64,000 nucleotides of DNA from UBA6059 sp965227155 (GTDB lineage: Bacteria > Bacteroidota > Bacteroidia > Cytophagales > Cyclobacteriaceae). The stretch is taken from contig OZ245731.1 in assembly GCA_965227155.1 (NCBI GenBank), positions 2,108,001-2,172,000 of the forward strand, in the 5' to 3' direction. Below the pieces are notes generated by a model, which was not told the DNA's origin, did no database searches, and saw only the letters and a list, made by a program, of their open reading frames with translations. Positions 15,816 through 25,469 of the stretch are shown here, piece after piece. A program made the translations under genes and the position numbers. Position 1 is the stretch's first letter; every line of letters starts with the position of its first letter.

Positions 15816-17726
15816 TTAGGTATAATCGCGCTCAGCCATAGCAATTTCTTCAAATGCTAATGGTTCTTTGTGCAGGACCGGGCCTTTATCAGGGTCATAA
15901 CCCCACACAGAGATGTAGCTAAACTGATCATCATTACGTAGGGCCTCTCCCTCCTGTGTTTGATGCTCTTCGCGGAAATGCGCACCGCAGGACTCCTCCC
16001 GCTGTAGGGCATCCTGAATAATCAATTCGGCAAGCTCCAGGTAGTCAGCGACCCTGCCTGCTTTTTCCAGCTCACTATTGAGGTCGTTTTCACCAGTCAC
16101 GATTAAATCAGTTTCAAACTCAGCCTGCAATGCCTTGATCTCATTAAGCGCTGCTTTCAGATTTTGCTCATTCCTTACGAGACCACATTTATTGTACAGG
16201 ATATTCCCGATTTTTTTGTGAAATGCTGTGGCCGAGGTATTACCTTTTTTACTCAGGAAATGATCGATTTGTGCCTTTACATTTTCCTGTGCTTTCTTAA
16301 ATGATTCGGCATCTGCTGTTAGTAGCGTTTTTCCCTTTGTCGTAGAGAGATAATCCATGATTGTGGTAGGTGCTATAAAATAGCCATCAACACAAGCCTG
16401 CAACAATGAATTAGCGCCTAATCGGTTGGCACCATGATCGGCAAAATTGGCTTCTCCCAGAGCAAACAAACCGGGGATTGTCGTCATCAGACGATAATCG
16501 ACCCAAAGCCCGCCCATGCTAAAATGGGCAGAAGGTGTGATGAGCATAGGCTCTTCATAGGCATTGATGCCCGTAATTTTTTCATACATCTTAAAAAGAT
16601 TACCATAGCGCAATCGAATGGCGTCCTGACCATCCCTGGCAATAGCATCTTTGAAATCCAGGTATACAGCATTTTTCAACGGCCCCACACCCTTCCCGGC
16701 ATCTATAGCTTTTTTGGCAGCGCGCGAGCTGATATCCCTGGGAGCGAGGTTGCCAAAGGAGGGGTATTTTCGCTCCAGGTAATAATCCCGTTCCTCTTCC
16801 GGAATATCTCCCGGGGCCCGGTCATCGCCAGGTTTTACGGGAACCCATATTCTCCCGTCATTGCGCAGCGATTCCGACATGAGGGTCATTTTGGATTGGT
16901 TGTCGCTGAGTTGAGGTAAGCCGGTAGGGTGAAACTGCGTCCAGGAGGGGGCGGCAAAACCTGCCCCTTTCTTATGGGCGCGCCATATGGCCGTGGCATT
17001 GCATTGCATAGCGAGCGTAGAATAATAGTAGATTTTGCCATAACCACCGGTGGCCAGTACTACAAGGTGGGCAGGGTGGCTGCTGATTTCACCGGTATCG
17101 AGGTTTCTGGCAATGATGCCTACTGCCTCCCCATTTTCAGTCACCAGGTCAAGCATTTCATGCCTTGTATGCAGGGTAATGGAACCTTTGCCTACCTGCC
17201 GCATCAATGCCTGATAGGCGCCATGCATCAGTTGGTGACCGGTTTCGCCCCTCGCATAGAAGGTACGGCTTACCTGCACACCCCCGAAGCTGCGGTTATT
17301 GAGGTAGCCACCATATTCCCGGGCAAAGGGCACACCCTGAGCTACCGCCTGATCAATCAGGGCGGCAGAACACTCGGCCATGCGATACACATTGGCCGGC
17401 CGGGCACGAAAATCTCCACCTTTCAACGTATCATAAAACATCCGCCAGGTGCTGTCAGAATCGTTTTTGTAGTTTTTGGCGGCATTCACACCTCCTTGTG
17501 CTGCTACAGAATGCGCCCGCCTTGGAGAATCATGAAATGTAAATACCTCTACCTTAAATCCCAGTTCGGCCATAGATGCTGCCACGGATGAGCCGGCCAA
17601 ACCGGTACCTACCACTATTATTTTGTAGTGGGCGCGTCGTGTTGGGCTGATAATACCGGACCTGCTTTTGTAGCGGGCCCATTTTTGTTCTAATGGCCCG
17701 TCAGGGATAAGCGCGTTTAAATTCAT
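15816..17726 (-). CDS. sdhA: Succinate dehydrogenase/fumarate reductase flavoprotein subunit
   Basis: A 636-residue flavoprotein, full length for the Bacteroidota type. The FAD-binding Rossmann motif is VVGTGLAG (38-45), and the histidine for covalent FAD is H72 in RRAHSVAAQGG. Substrate-site segments are recognisable: QFHPTGLP, SESLRNDGRIWVP and TPSAHFSMGGLWVD, then LFALGEANFADHGANRLGAN. It oxidises succinate or reduces fumarate, paired with SdhB. Its ATG overlaps the stop of the upstream universal stress protein gene by an ATGA, showing translational coupling to a gene not normally linked to it. The absent membrane anchor suggests either a second, anchor-sharing complex or a soluble form. 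Confidence 0.94.
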   Translation of the reverse strand: MNLNALIPDGPLEQKWARYKSRSGIISPTRRAHYKIIVVGTGLAGSSVAASMAELGFKVEVFTFHDSPRRAHSVAAQGGVNAAKNYKNDSDSTWRMFYDTLKGGDFRARPANVYRMAECSAALIDQAVAQGVPFAREYGGYLNNRSFGGVQVSRTFYARGETGHQLMHGAYQALMRQVGKGSITLHTRHEMLDLVTENGEAVGIIARNLDTGEISSHPAHLVVLATGGYGKIYYYSTLAMQCNATAIWRAHKKGAGFAAPSWTQFHPTGLPQLSDNQSKMTLMSESLRNDGRIWVPVKPGDDRAPGDIPEEERDYYLERKYPSFGNLAPRDISSRAAKKAIDAGKGVGPLKNAVYLDFKDAIARDGQDAIRLRYGNLFKMYEKITGINAYEEPMLITPSAHFSMGGLWVDYRLMTTIPGLFALGEANFADHGANRLGANSLLQACVDGYFIAPTTIMDYLSTTKGKTLLTADAESFKKAQENVKAQIDHFLSKKGNTSATAFHKKIGNILYNKCGLVRNEQNLKAALNEIKALQAEFETDLIVTGENDLNSELEKAGRVADYLELAELIIQDALQREESCGAHFREEHQTQEGEALRNDDQFSYISVWGYDPDKGPVLHKEPLAFEEIAMAERDYT

Positions 17727-18652
17727 AATCGCATTAAAGATTCAAAGACGCCCATATTCTCTCCTTTGTGTTTGACAATGAGCATAGGGTATCGGTCATT
17801 TTCAAGGATCATTTTTTGGGCTATACTGCCTAAAAAGATGATAGAAAGATTCGTTCGCCCTTTAGAGCCTACCACGACCAGATCAGGCTTCAACTGATCA
17901 GCAATTTTCAATATGGTTTTAGCTGGCTTATGTTTTTCATCCAGCATAAACTCACAGTCTACAGGTACATCAAAATCTTTGGTCACTGCTGAAAACTGAC
18001 GGCTGGCATTAGATTTCATGATCTCGCTGAATTCCTTATCAGACTTGCCGGTTTTGTAATATCCGATAGGCAACTGATAAGTATGGCAGCAATGAATATC
18101 CAAACCTTTCTCCTTGGCCGGTTTTAACAGGTATTGCATCGCAAGATTGGCATGCCTTGAAAAATCCGTGGGCATCAATGCACTTTGGATTTTACCAACT
18201 TTGAAATCTGGTGGTACAAGTAGCAGATGACAAGGCGCTTTCCGTGCAATGGCATGATTCAAAATAGAAGATCCTTCGATTTCCTTTTTTCTGCCCAGCA
18301 CCATCAGGTCTGCATTTTTTCGCTTGATGTATTTAAGCAATTCCTCTGTAGGATTGCCTTCCAATACCTCAATGACTGTTTCTACATTTCCGGAAGCGGA
18401 AAAGTTATCTTCAAGACAGCTTTCGATTTTTCTTTTGATGCCAGTGTCCACATTGGCGAGTACATGCGTGTACTCCCTGGGCACTTCATCAGGCATAGAA
18501 AGGTCAGACTCTACAGTCACAAAATGAATTGCGGTGACATCAAAAGTCTGGGCAAATTGAGCAGCATATTGCACTACCGATGCGTCAGCTTCGCTGCCAT
18601 CCAGGCCGACTACCATGGTTTCTATGGGGATAAATGTTAGTTGTTTCTTCAT
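17723..18652 (-). CDS. Tandem-domain universal stress protein
   Basis: A 309-residue protein of two USP domains. Domain 1 starts IETMVVGLDGSEADASVVQY and ends LMVLGRKKE...SSILNHAIARKAPCHLLLVP. Domain 2 ends VVVGSKGRTNLSIIFLGSIA, an exact G-2x-G-9x-G-S ATP-binding motif (GSKG...LGS). USPs are cytoplasmic nucleotide-binding proteins induced by starvation and respiratory stress. The gene is wedged between atpK (11 bases) and sdhA (ATGA overlap), so its product is likely made in proportion to the ATPase and SdhAB. It is one of two USPs bracketing the V-ATPase genes. Confidence 0.9.
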   Translation of the reverse strand: MKKQLTFIPIETMVVGLDGSEADASVVQYAAQFAQTFDVTAIHFVTVESDLSMPDEVPREYTHVLANVDTGIKRKIESCLEDNFSASGNVETVIEVLEGNPTEELLKYIKRKNADLMVLGRKKEIEGSSILNHAIARKAPCHLLLVPPDFKVGKIQSALMPTDFSRHANLAMQYLLKPAKEKGLDIHCCHTYQLPIGYYKTGKSDKEFSEIMKSNASRQFSAVTKDFDVPVDCEFMLDEKHKPAKTILKIADQLKPDLVVVGSKGRTNLSIIFLGSIAQKMILENDRYPMLIVKHKGENMGVFESLMRL

Positions 18653-18663
18653 GGGATTGAAGG

Positions 18664-19122
18664 TTAAACTGATCCAACGATCAGGAATAATGCGGCAAAA
18701 GCGATAATCGCGTACAATTCTGGAAATACTGCAAGTATGAGCGTGTTACCAAAGACATCATTACCGGAACCTATGGATTCAATACCATTGGCACAAACGC
18801 GCCCCTGATACATGCCTGAAAAAAGGCCTGCAATACCCAGGGCCAGACCGGCTCCAAAAAATGCGCTGCCTTGCAGTAGCGTGAGTTCAGGAGATATTAC
18901 ATTTTGAATGATGTAAAATCCTGCAAATCCGTAAAGACCCTGCGTACCGGGTAAAGCACTCAGCACAATGTAAGTACCAAAACCTTCGGGGTTCTTTTTC
19001 AATGCACCTACGGTAGCCATAGCACCTGTGGCTGTACCGATAGCACTACCGGCACCTGCCAGGCCAATCAAAAGACCGATACCGAGATAAGCAAGAATGA
19101 GAGCTGTTGAAACTGTTTCCAT
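18664..19122 (-). CDS. atpK: V-type ATPase subunit K (16-kDa rotor proteolipid), Na+-site type
   Basis: A 152-residue membrane protein with four helices arranged as two hairpins, the duplicated V-type c-ring subunit. Ion-site residues: LPGTQGLYG (57-65) in hairpin 1, Q106 in MYQGRVCANG, and the essential carboxylate E135 in AVFPELYAII. With a constant offset of 4, L57, T60, Q61, Q106 and E135 match the Na+ ligands L61, T64, Q65, Q110 and E139 of Enterococcus hirae NtpK. This predicts a Na+-coupled rotor, although H+ use is not excluded. The gene lies between atpI and the second USP in the same leftward cluster. Confidence 0.95.
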   Translation of the reverse strand: METVSTALILAYLGIGLLIGLAGAGSAIGTATGAMATVGALKKNPEGFGTYIVLSALPGTQGLYGFAGFYIIQNVISPELTLLQGSAFFGAGLALGIAGLFSGMYQGRVCANGIESIGSGNDVFGNTLILAVFPELYAIIAFAALFLIVGSV

Positions 19123-19143
19123 AATATCATTATTTAAGCAATA

Positions 19144-20958
19144 TCAATTTTTAGTTAAGGGTTGAAAAGGACGACCACCACCTTCAAAATGGGCGTTGTT
19201 ATAAAATTCTACAAAAGTCAATCGGAGTGGGTGTACAAAGGCACCCAGGGTAGCCAAAGCCATGTTAAGGCTGTGGCCAAATATCAAAAACACAATCCCC
19301 AGCAGCAGGCTAAACAGGCCGCCCGACATGATCTGCATGCCGATCTGGTTCACCACCAGACCAAGGACCGAAGAGGCAACCCCAAGAGCGAATAGCCTTA
19401 CATACGACAGTATATCTCCCAGCATATTGGTGAAAATGAAGAAGGTAGGCAGCAAACCGTGCCCAATCTTCTGGCCGATACCTTCATGGTGGGGATTGAA
19501 TAAGATGAACAATAATATTCCAAATAGAATGAGCCACGGCACATAATCAGCCACTGCTGCTAATGCCTCAACCCCCTGCATGTGGTATAAGAATGCCATC
19601 AATGCGCTGATGATAATGATAAGCTTTCCCACCGGCGAAAGGGCCGCTTTTCCACCATCCTGCTGGTAGGCTTTTACAATGGCAATCAAAATTCCGCAAA
19701 TCACCTGTACCACACCAATCATAATGGCAACATTAAAGGCGTTGAAGACAAATGACTGATCGTCGGGAATCAGCACAAAAGGCGCGAAGAATTGCAGGAA
19801 CGGGTGACTCTGATCAAGGATGGGCATCCCAAAAATGCTTCCTGATTTCACAATACCCATAAAGGTGGTCAATACACCCAAAATTACCCCTAGCACAGCC
19901 AGGTTTTTGCTACTGCGGAACCAGGTGAAGTAGCTATAAATACTTAACCCCAGTAAAATCACCCCATAGCCGGCATCACCCAAACAATAGGCAAAAAAGA
20001 TAGGATAGAATACAGCGATGAAAGGCGTAAGATCCAGCTCGAAGTAGTGGGGCAGCTGAAAAATATTAGTGATGGGCTCAAAGATTTTACTATACCTGTC
20101 ATTGATTAACTTGACAGGGATGTCTTCTCCGGGTTCCGGGCTGCGGTAAGACCAGGTGCGGTTCTGCTTTTCCAGATATTGAGAAACCTCCTGGAGAGTG
20201 GTTTTGGGTAGCCAGCCCTGAAGCCAGATAATCTCTCCTTCCTTAAAGGATTTTGAGCTATTGATGGCCACATAGTTTTGTAGCAAGCCTTCTTTTTCCG
20301 TGAGTGTAGACTGCAGCGTATCCTTATAGGCCAGCAACGGCTTAATTCTAGCCTTCAGTGCGGTGACCTTTTCAGTCAATTTATTTTTCTTTTGCGTTAG
20401 CTCTTCCACACCATCATCTGGTAGCTCCACCGGATCAAAAGGGGGGCGCTTAATATTTCCATCGTCAACAATCAAAAAGGCAGTATCCTGCGTGTTCCGT
20501 TCTACGATGGTATAAGGAATTGCGCTAAAGTCATATTGATCGAAAAGCCGATTTTTTACCTGGTAGGGGAGAATGGCAACTCGATCACCTAAAGTATCGA
20601 GTAGCTTTTTGCTGGTAAGCCCCCAAAATTTTGCCTTAGCAATATCTTTTTCAATCTGCTCCAGCTTTTTAAGGGATGATTGCAGCGTATTATCAACCTC
20701 AATGATTTCCTGGCAGGTTTTCAGCGCTTCCTGAGGTTTTTGAGGCTTGCCCTCATTTGTTTCTTGCTCAGCACTAGCTAAGATGCTTACTGCATGCTTC
20801 AGAAGGGAAGTGTCCTGCTCCAATGACTCGATAGCTGCACTGGGGGATGTTTTTTCCATTTCAATATGCACCACGCCGAGTTGCCTGAGCTCCTCCAACA
20901 CTTCCATCTGATCGGATTGATGCAATAGCAGGTCGATTTTTAGCATTGAAGCAATCAT
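19144..20958 (-). CDS. atpI: V-type ATPase subunit I (a-subunit/stator membrane protein)
   Basis: A 604-residue protein of two halves. Residues 1 to about 310 are soluble and partly coiled-coil (LKHAVSILASAEQ, KNKLTEKVTALKARIKPL), forming the peripheral-stalk arm. The rest holds about seven to eight membrane helices, including the conserved GDAGYGVILL and the segment LGDILSYVRLFALGVASSVL, whose arginine faces the rotor carboxylate. It provides the ion half-channels. The ATG at 20958 overlaps the atpD stop as ATGA; an ATG 4 codons later (MLKIDLLLHQ) is a possible alternative. Length is typical for bacterial V-ATPase I subunits. Confidence 0.94.
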   Translation of the reverse strand: MIASMLKIDLLLHQSDQMEVLEELRQLGVVHIEMEKTSPSAAIESLEQDTSLLKHAVSILASAEQETNEGKPQKPQEALKTCQEIIEVDNTLQSSLKKLEQIEKDIAKAKFWGLTSKKLLDTLGDRVAILPYQVKNRLFDQYDFSAIPYTIVERNTQDTAFLIVDDGNIKRPPFDPVELPDDGVEELTQKKNKLTEKVTALKARIKPLLAYKDTLQSTLTEKEGLLQNYVAINSSKSFKEGEIIWLQGWLPKTTLQEVSQYLEKQNRTWSYRSPEPGEDIPVKLINDRYSKIFEPITNIFQLPHYFELDLTPFIAVFYPIFFAYCLGDAGYGVILLGLSIYSYFTWFRSSKNLAVLGVILGVLTTFMGIVKSGSIFGMPILDQSHPFLQFFAPFVLIPDDQSFVFNAFNVAIMIGVVQVICGILIAIVKAYQQDGGKAALSPVGKLIIIISALMAFLYHMQGVEALAAVADYVPWLILFGILLFILFNPHHEGIGQKIGHGLLPTFFIFTNMLGDILSYVRLFALGVASSVLGLVVNQIGMQIMSGGLFSLLLGIVFLIFGHSLNMALATLGAFVHPLRLTFVEFYNNAHFEGGGRPFQPLTKN

Positions 20959-21551
20959 GCAGCGGCCTCCTTCCTTCTTTGACGCTCTTTAACGATTTTT
21001 TGTGCGGCTTTCTGAATGGTTTGTCGGTCTTCTAAAAACCGCTTGATTTTTAATATAGCCTGCTCATAGCCTGGTATTTGTACCTTTTCATAGAGGTTCA
21101 CCTTTTGCGTGGTTTTCTTACGCACATTGATCAGCGCATTGGTAATCTCTTTTTTGTTTTCCAGTTGGCTCTGAAGCAGAATAAGCTTCTTAAGGGTTAT
21201 CACCGCCGAAAATTGCCAGGCACCTATATAAAAATAGGATTGGTCTGCCACTTCAAACTGCATATCCACCAACTCAGAAACCTTTAATCCCACAATGTTG
21301 ACTTCCTTGTATTCTTTCTTTTTAATAGCGATTCGAGGCACAAAAACAGGCCACAGCGCATCAAACTTGTCGATTTCCTGCTGGAGATTTTTTTCCTCTC
21401 TTACCAACTCCTCAATCGTGTTCTTCATTTTCTTGATGGACTGGCGCAGGGCGGTTTCCTTATTCTTTAAGATAGGCAATGCATTGACCCGCAACTTCAA
21501 CTGGTAGTTGAGGCGCTGTAGCTCTGTTTTGTTGTATTGAAACTTAAGCAT
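20955..21551 (-). CDS. atpD: V-type ATPase subunit D (central shaft)
   Basis: A 198-residue, mainly alpha-helical protein with long coiled-coil arms at both ends (FQYNKTELQRLNYQLKLRVN at the start, ILKIKRFLEDRQTIQKAAQK near the end), as expected for the D subunit that forms the central rotor axle inside A3B3. It transmits rotation between ATP hydrolysis and the K ring. It follows atpB by 12 bases and overlaps atpI by ATGA. The usual partner subunit F is not recognisable in this cluster, as in other Bacteroidota-type clusters. Confidence 0.92.
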   Translation of the reverse strand: MLKFQYNKTELQRLNYQLKLRVNALPILKNKETALRQSIKKMKNTIEELVREEKNLQQEIDKFDALWPVFVPRIAIKKKEYKEVNIVGLKVSELVDMQFEVADQSYFYIGAWQFSAVITLKKLILLQSQLENKKEITNALINVRKKTTQKVNLYEKVQIPGYEQAILKIKRFLEDRQTIQKAAQKIVKERQRRKEAAA

Positions 21552-21563
21552 TGCCTTTACTGA

Positions 21564-22883
21564 TTATTGTGGCCAGTATTTTTCTACAAACTGATCTTTG
21601 ATACCCACTTCATATTTTTCAAAATGGCGGGCCATTAATGTCCACCCATGATCCAGAATCTTATCCATAGGCAGGTTGACATCTACTGCAAGCAGATCGT
21701 GCGCATAATCCCTGGCAAAATCGAGGCAGCGCTGATCATATTCACTGATGTCAAAGCCATTTTCCTTTTTGGTAGTAGCGTATTGCGCATCGGCATATAA
21801 CCTGACCAGGGCATTCATGACCTGTGGATGGTCTTCGCGTGTTACCTTCCCAATTACATTTTGCTTCAACCTGGAAAGGCTTCTGAATGGATCGATAATG
21901 ATCTTACTGATCGTAGTGTCATATTTTAGGAATAGCTGTCCTTCAGTGATATAGCCCGTGTTGTCAGGTATAGCATGGGTAATATCACCCTGATTGAGTG
22001 TGGTAACGGCGATGATTGTAACCGATCCTCCATGTTTGTATTGAACGGCCTTCTCATAGATTTTTGCCAGGTCGCTATACAAAGAGCCGGGCATAGAGTC
22101 CTTGGATGGGATTTGGTCCATTTTATTGGCCACAATCGCCAGGGCATCTGCATAGAGTGTCATGTCAGTCAGCAGTACCAGTACTTTTTCCTCCTTCTCG
22201 TAAGCAAAATGATTGGCTGCCGTGCAGGCCATGTCAGGGATCAACAGCCTTTCCAGCGGAGGATCCTCGGAGGTATTGACAAACAATAAGATTTTATCAA
22301 GTACACCGGCCTTTTTGAAGGTATTGCGGAAATACAGATAATCATCATACGACAAGCCCATGCCACCCAAAATGATTTTATCTGCCTGCGATTTTAGGGC
22401 TACATCAGCTAATATTTTATTGTAAGGCTGGCCCGAGTCGGTGAAAAAGGGGATTTTTTGCCCAGTAACCAGGGTATTGTTGAGATCGATACCCGCTATA
22501 CCGGTTGCAATAAACTGTGAGGGCTTAGCTCGCTGAACGGGGTTTACATTCTGGCCAGTAGTATTGACAGGCTTTCCGGAGAGCGGCCCGCCATCATCGA
22601 TAGCTTCCCCAAATGCATTGAGAATCCGGCCAGTAAGCAGGTCCGATATTTTGAGCTGTGGTGGCGCACCGGTGAAAATAACCTCTGCATTATTAGCGAG
22701 ACCATCAGTACCCTGAAATACCTGTAAGGTGACCTCCTCACCGTTGATTTGGATGACCTGCGCTGCCCGGCCATCTATGTAGGCAAGTTCCTCGTTACCC
22801 ACGCCTTTGGCGAGCACAGAGCAGGTAGCTTTAGTAACTTTCGTTATCTCCGTGAATATTTTTTGGAAGGCTTTCTTTTCCAT
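21564..22883 (-). CDS. atpB: V-type ATPase subunit B (non-catalytic)
   Basis: A 439-residue nucleotide-binding but non-catalytic subunit. It has the beta-barrel N-terminus (VLAKGVGNEELAYIDGRAAQ) and the ATPase core, but lacks the GxxGxGKT P-loop: the equivalent position reads VTGQKIPFFTDSGQPYNKI, as normal for B subunits. Conserved blocks include IATGIAGIDLNNTLV, LLIPDMACTAANHFAYE, VLVLLTDMTLYADAL and MPGSLYSDLAKIYEKA. It alternates with subunit A in the A3B3 head. The start is 2 bases after the atpA stop, showing tight coupling. Confidence 0.95.
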   Translation of the reverse strand: MEKKAFQKIFTEITKVTKATCSVLAKGVGNEELAYIDGRAAQVIQINGEEVTLQVFQGTDGLANNAEVIFTGAPPQLKISDLLTGRILNAFGEAIDDGGPLSGKPVNTTGQNVNPVQRAKPSQFIATGIAGIDLNNTLVTGQKIPFFTDSGQPYNKILADVALKSQADKIILGGMGLSYDDYLYFRNTFKKAGVLDKILLFVNTSEDPPLERLLIPDMACTAANHFAYEKEEKVLVLLTDMTLYADALAIVANKMDQIPSKDSMPGSLYSDLAKIYEKAVQYKHGGSVTIIAVTTLNQGDITHAIPDNTGYITEGQLFLKYDTTISKIIIDPFRSLSRLKQNVIGKVTREDHPQVMNALVRLYADAQYATTKKENGFDISEYDQRCLDFARDYAHDLLAVDVNLPMDKILDHGWTLMARHFEKYEVGIKDQFVEKYWPQ

Positions 22884-22885
22884 GA

Positions 22886-24649
22886 TCAGTTGGCTAAGGT
22901 TGAGGTTTTTTCTTCGATCAGGTCAGCAATCTCCTTTTCATATTGCTTGAATTTATCAGACTTATAAGGCTCAAAATTCATCTGCTTAAACTTGTTGGTC
23001 AGCTGCTGAAAATAGGTTCTTACCTCTTCAAAATCGTCAAACGCAAATTCTTTGTGACAAATATTCAGTACCAGGTTCAGCATGTATGCCTGACGCTCCA
23101 TTGGGCAATTTTGATCCACTTCATCAAAGCTATCCTGCTGAATGAGGGTAAAGTCGATCAGTTCGCTTTTCCAGTACTGAATATGGTAATCTATGGGTAC
23201 GGCATCATCTCCGAGGATATTGATCTGCTCGTAGGCACTTCTTCCATTTTTGAGCAGATTTTTAGCCTCCAGCACTTTTTGCACCCAACCATTCTCAATA
23301 TGCTCATTGGCATTGTCGATGAACTCTTCGTAATCGAGGTATTTGGAGTAGGATTCCAGGATATCGATAGCGGGATATCGTTTCGCATCGGCCCTGGCTT
23401 GTGACAGGGCATAGTAGCTGTTGGCCACCTTGCTGGTAGACTCTGTAACAGGCTCTTTGAAGTTACCGCCGGCAGGAGAAAGGGTACCTATGAAGGTGAC
23501 AGATCCCGCCTCTTCATTGGGCAGTGTTACGATTCCTGCGCGGCTGTAAAAGTTGGCAATGGTCGCTGATAGGTCAACAGGATAGGCGTCATCACCGGGT
23601 AATTCCTCCAGGCGATTGCTCATTTCGCGAAGGGCCTGTGCCCAGCGAGATGTAGAATCTGCCAGCAACATCACATTGTAGCCCATGGCCCTGTAGTATT
23701 CTGCCATGGTCATGCCCACATACACCGAGGCTTCACGGGCGGCTACCGGCATATTGGAGGTGTTGCAGATGATGGTGGTTCTTTCGTCAAGTGTTTTGCC
23801 CGTTCTGGGATCTACCAATTCGGGGAATTCAGTAAAAATCTCCACCACCTCATTGGCACGTTCACCGCAGGCTACCAGCACGATGATATCAGCCTCGGAG
23901 TTTTTGGCGATAGCCTGCTGTAGCACGGTCTTGCCTGTACCAAAGGCACCGGGAATGTAGCCAGTACCTCCCCGTGGGATAGGGTTGAAGGTGTCGATAA
24001 CCCTAAGACCTGTTTGCAGAATGTTGTAAGGACGAAGCTTTTCTTTGTAGGCACGGATGGCTTTTTTTACGGGCCAGCGTTGTGTCATGGTCAGGGATGT
24101 TTCATTGCCCTGATCATCCTTTATTTTGGCCATGGTCTCTGTGATCGGATAATCGCCGGCATTGGCAAGCCAGGTAATTTCATAGTCGCCTTCCATGGTG
24201 AAAGGAACCATGATCTTGTGATCAATCTGGTTTTCTTTCACTTTGCCCAGCCAATGTCCTGCTGAAACTTTGTCTCCAACTTTGGCTAGAGGCTCAAAGG
24301 CAAAAATGGTTTTGTCACTAACGGGTGCTGTTATTTCCCCAACCGTTAAAAAAGTGCCTTCCATGGCTTCCAGGTCATTTTGCAGACCATCGTAGTTTCT
24401 GGATAGCAGGCCGGGCCCTAAAGTGATTTCCAGCAATTTGCCAGAAAACTTAACCGGATCCCCCACTCTTACACCTGAGGTAGGTTCAAAAACCTGAATG
24501 GACGCTATATCGCTTACAATCCGAATAACCTCCGCACGCAGGGACACCCCCCTTGATTCCACAAAGCAAATTTCATTTTGCCGTACCTTGCCCTCGATCT
24601 TTACCTCAAGCAGATTGGATAATATTCTATTGACTTTACCGGTTGTCAT
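22886..24649 (-). CDS. atpA: V-type ATPase catalytic subunit A
   Basis: A 587-residue catalytic subunit started at the ATG at 24649 (MTTGKVNRILSNLLEVKIEG), which overlaps the upstream gene by 14 bases; a longer frame to 24742 adds an unrelated N-terminus. The P-loop is GAFGTGKT (234-241) and CGERANEV (261-268) carries the catalytic glutamate. The non-homologous insertion typical of A subunits lies at about residues 110-190 (PVSDKTIFAFEPLAKVGDKV and onward). ATP hydrolysis or synthesis in the cytoplasmic head is coupled to ion transport through the K ring. Confidence 0.96.
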   Translation of the reverse strand: MTTGKVNRILSNLLEVKIEGKVRQNEICFVESRGVSLRAEVIRIVSDIASIQVFEPTSGVRVGDPVKFSGKLLEITLGPGLLSRNYDGLQNDLEAMEGTFLTVGEITAPVSDKTIFAFEPLAKVGDKVSAGHWLGKVKENQIDHKIMVPFTMEGDYEITWLANAGDYPITETMAKIKDDQGNETSLTMTQRWPVKKAIRAYKEKLRPYNILQTGLRVIDTFNPIPRGGTGYIPGAFGTGKTVLQQAIAKNSEADIIVLVACGERANEVVEIFTEFPELVDPRTGKTLDERTTIICNTSNMPVAAREASVYVGMTMAEYYRAMGYNVMLLADSTSRWAQALREMSNRLEELPGDDAYPVDLSATIANFYSRAGIVTLPNEEAGSVTFIGTLSPAGGNFKEPVTESTSKVANSYYALSQARADAKRYPAIDILESYSKYLDYEEFIDNANEHIENGWVQKVLEAKNLLKNGRSAYEQINILGDDAVPIDYHIQYWKSELIDFTLIQQDSFDEVDQNCPMERQAYMLNLVLNICHKEFAFDDFEEVRTYFQQLTNKFKQMNFEPYKSDKFKQYEKEIADLIEEKTSTLAN

Positions 24650-25469
24650 GGTTTGTAGCGTTTTCAGTAGTAAGATGTGCCTGTTCCAGAATACCGGCCA
24701 AAGCCCTATTGCTGAGTTCAGGCTGTAATTTTTGCATTTCAATAGCGATTGTCGCTTTGAGGTAAAGGGTCATAATGCCTTGAATATCAAATTCATGACC
24801 AAGAAGCTGATTGTCCAGCCATTTCCAAAGTAATAAGCGGCTTTCCTGAAAAAGCTTTTTGTAGCTGCCCTCGCTCAAATAAGTTTTCCAGCTTTCAATA
24901 TTGGGGTGCTCGGTGGTTAGCTGTGATTTAAAGTCACCATATCGGTTTAACTTCATCCAAAGGTTTTCATCAATCGCGGCACTTTTGTCGAGCTTTTGCT
25001 CCAGCTGATGTAATAGAAAATACTGTAGGGTATCGATTTGCTTTCTATAGTTGAAATAGGCTTTGAGGAAATCATCAGAGCCATTTTCAATAGCTTCGAA
25101 AAATCGTTGGTACAGTGACTCTTCTACAGAGGCAGTGGTTAAGTTTTCCCAGCCTTTTTCTTCCTGGTCAAAAAAATCATAGAGCACCGGATGCAAAGCC
25201 TGCACACCATCGGGCAGAGACTTTATGCTGTCGATGCTTAGGCTGGCAGAAGGGTCAAAGGCCGGCTTGTACCATGGGTAGTGTAATGATTTATGGTATT
25301 CCACCAGATTATGAATGTCCACTTCTCTGATTAGCCAATCAAATTTTTCCTGGTCTTCCCAGCTTAGGGTATCCCAGATCTGATTTTTGAGATCCACCTT
25401 TTCAAGAGGATAGGGTAGGCCCCATTCCGGCTGAGGTGCGGACGATATGAAATAATAGTACTCAGCCAT
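24636..25469 (-). CDS. DUF2764 family V-ATPase accessory subunit (C-like)
   Basis: A 277-residue soluble, helix-rich protein with the family opening MAEYYYFISSAPQP and the YFNYRKQIDTLQYFLL segment. DUF2764 proteins occur in V-ATPase loci of Bacteroidota and Chlamydiae at the place of subunit C, which links the central shaft to the membrane ring; that role is inferred from position. It overlaps atpE by 8 bases upstream and atpA by 14 bases downstream. No catalytic motif is expected or seen. Confidence 0.88.
   Translation of the reverse strand: MAEYYYFISSAPQPEWGLPYPLEKVDLKNQIWDTLSWEDQEKFDWLIREVDIHNLVEYHKSLHYPWYKPAFDPSASLSIDSIKSLPDGVQALHPVLYDFFDQEEKGWENLTTASVEESLYQRFFEAIENGSDDFLKAYFNYRKQIDTLQYFLLHQLEQKLDKSAAIDENLWMKLNRYGDFKSQLTTEHPNIESWKTYLSEGSYKKLFQESRLLLWKWLDNQLLGHEFDIQGIMTLYLKATIAIEMQKLQPELSNRALAGILEQAHLTTENATNHDNR

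Noticed and set aside
16929..17591. 220-codon ORF on the plus strand
   Set aside because: It is fully antisense to sdhA, whose flavoprotein motifs cover the same bases.
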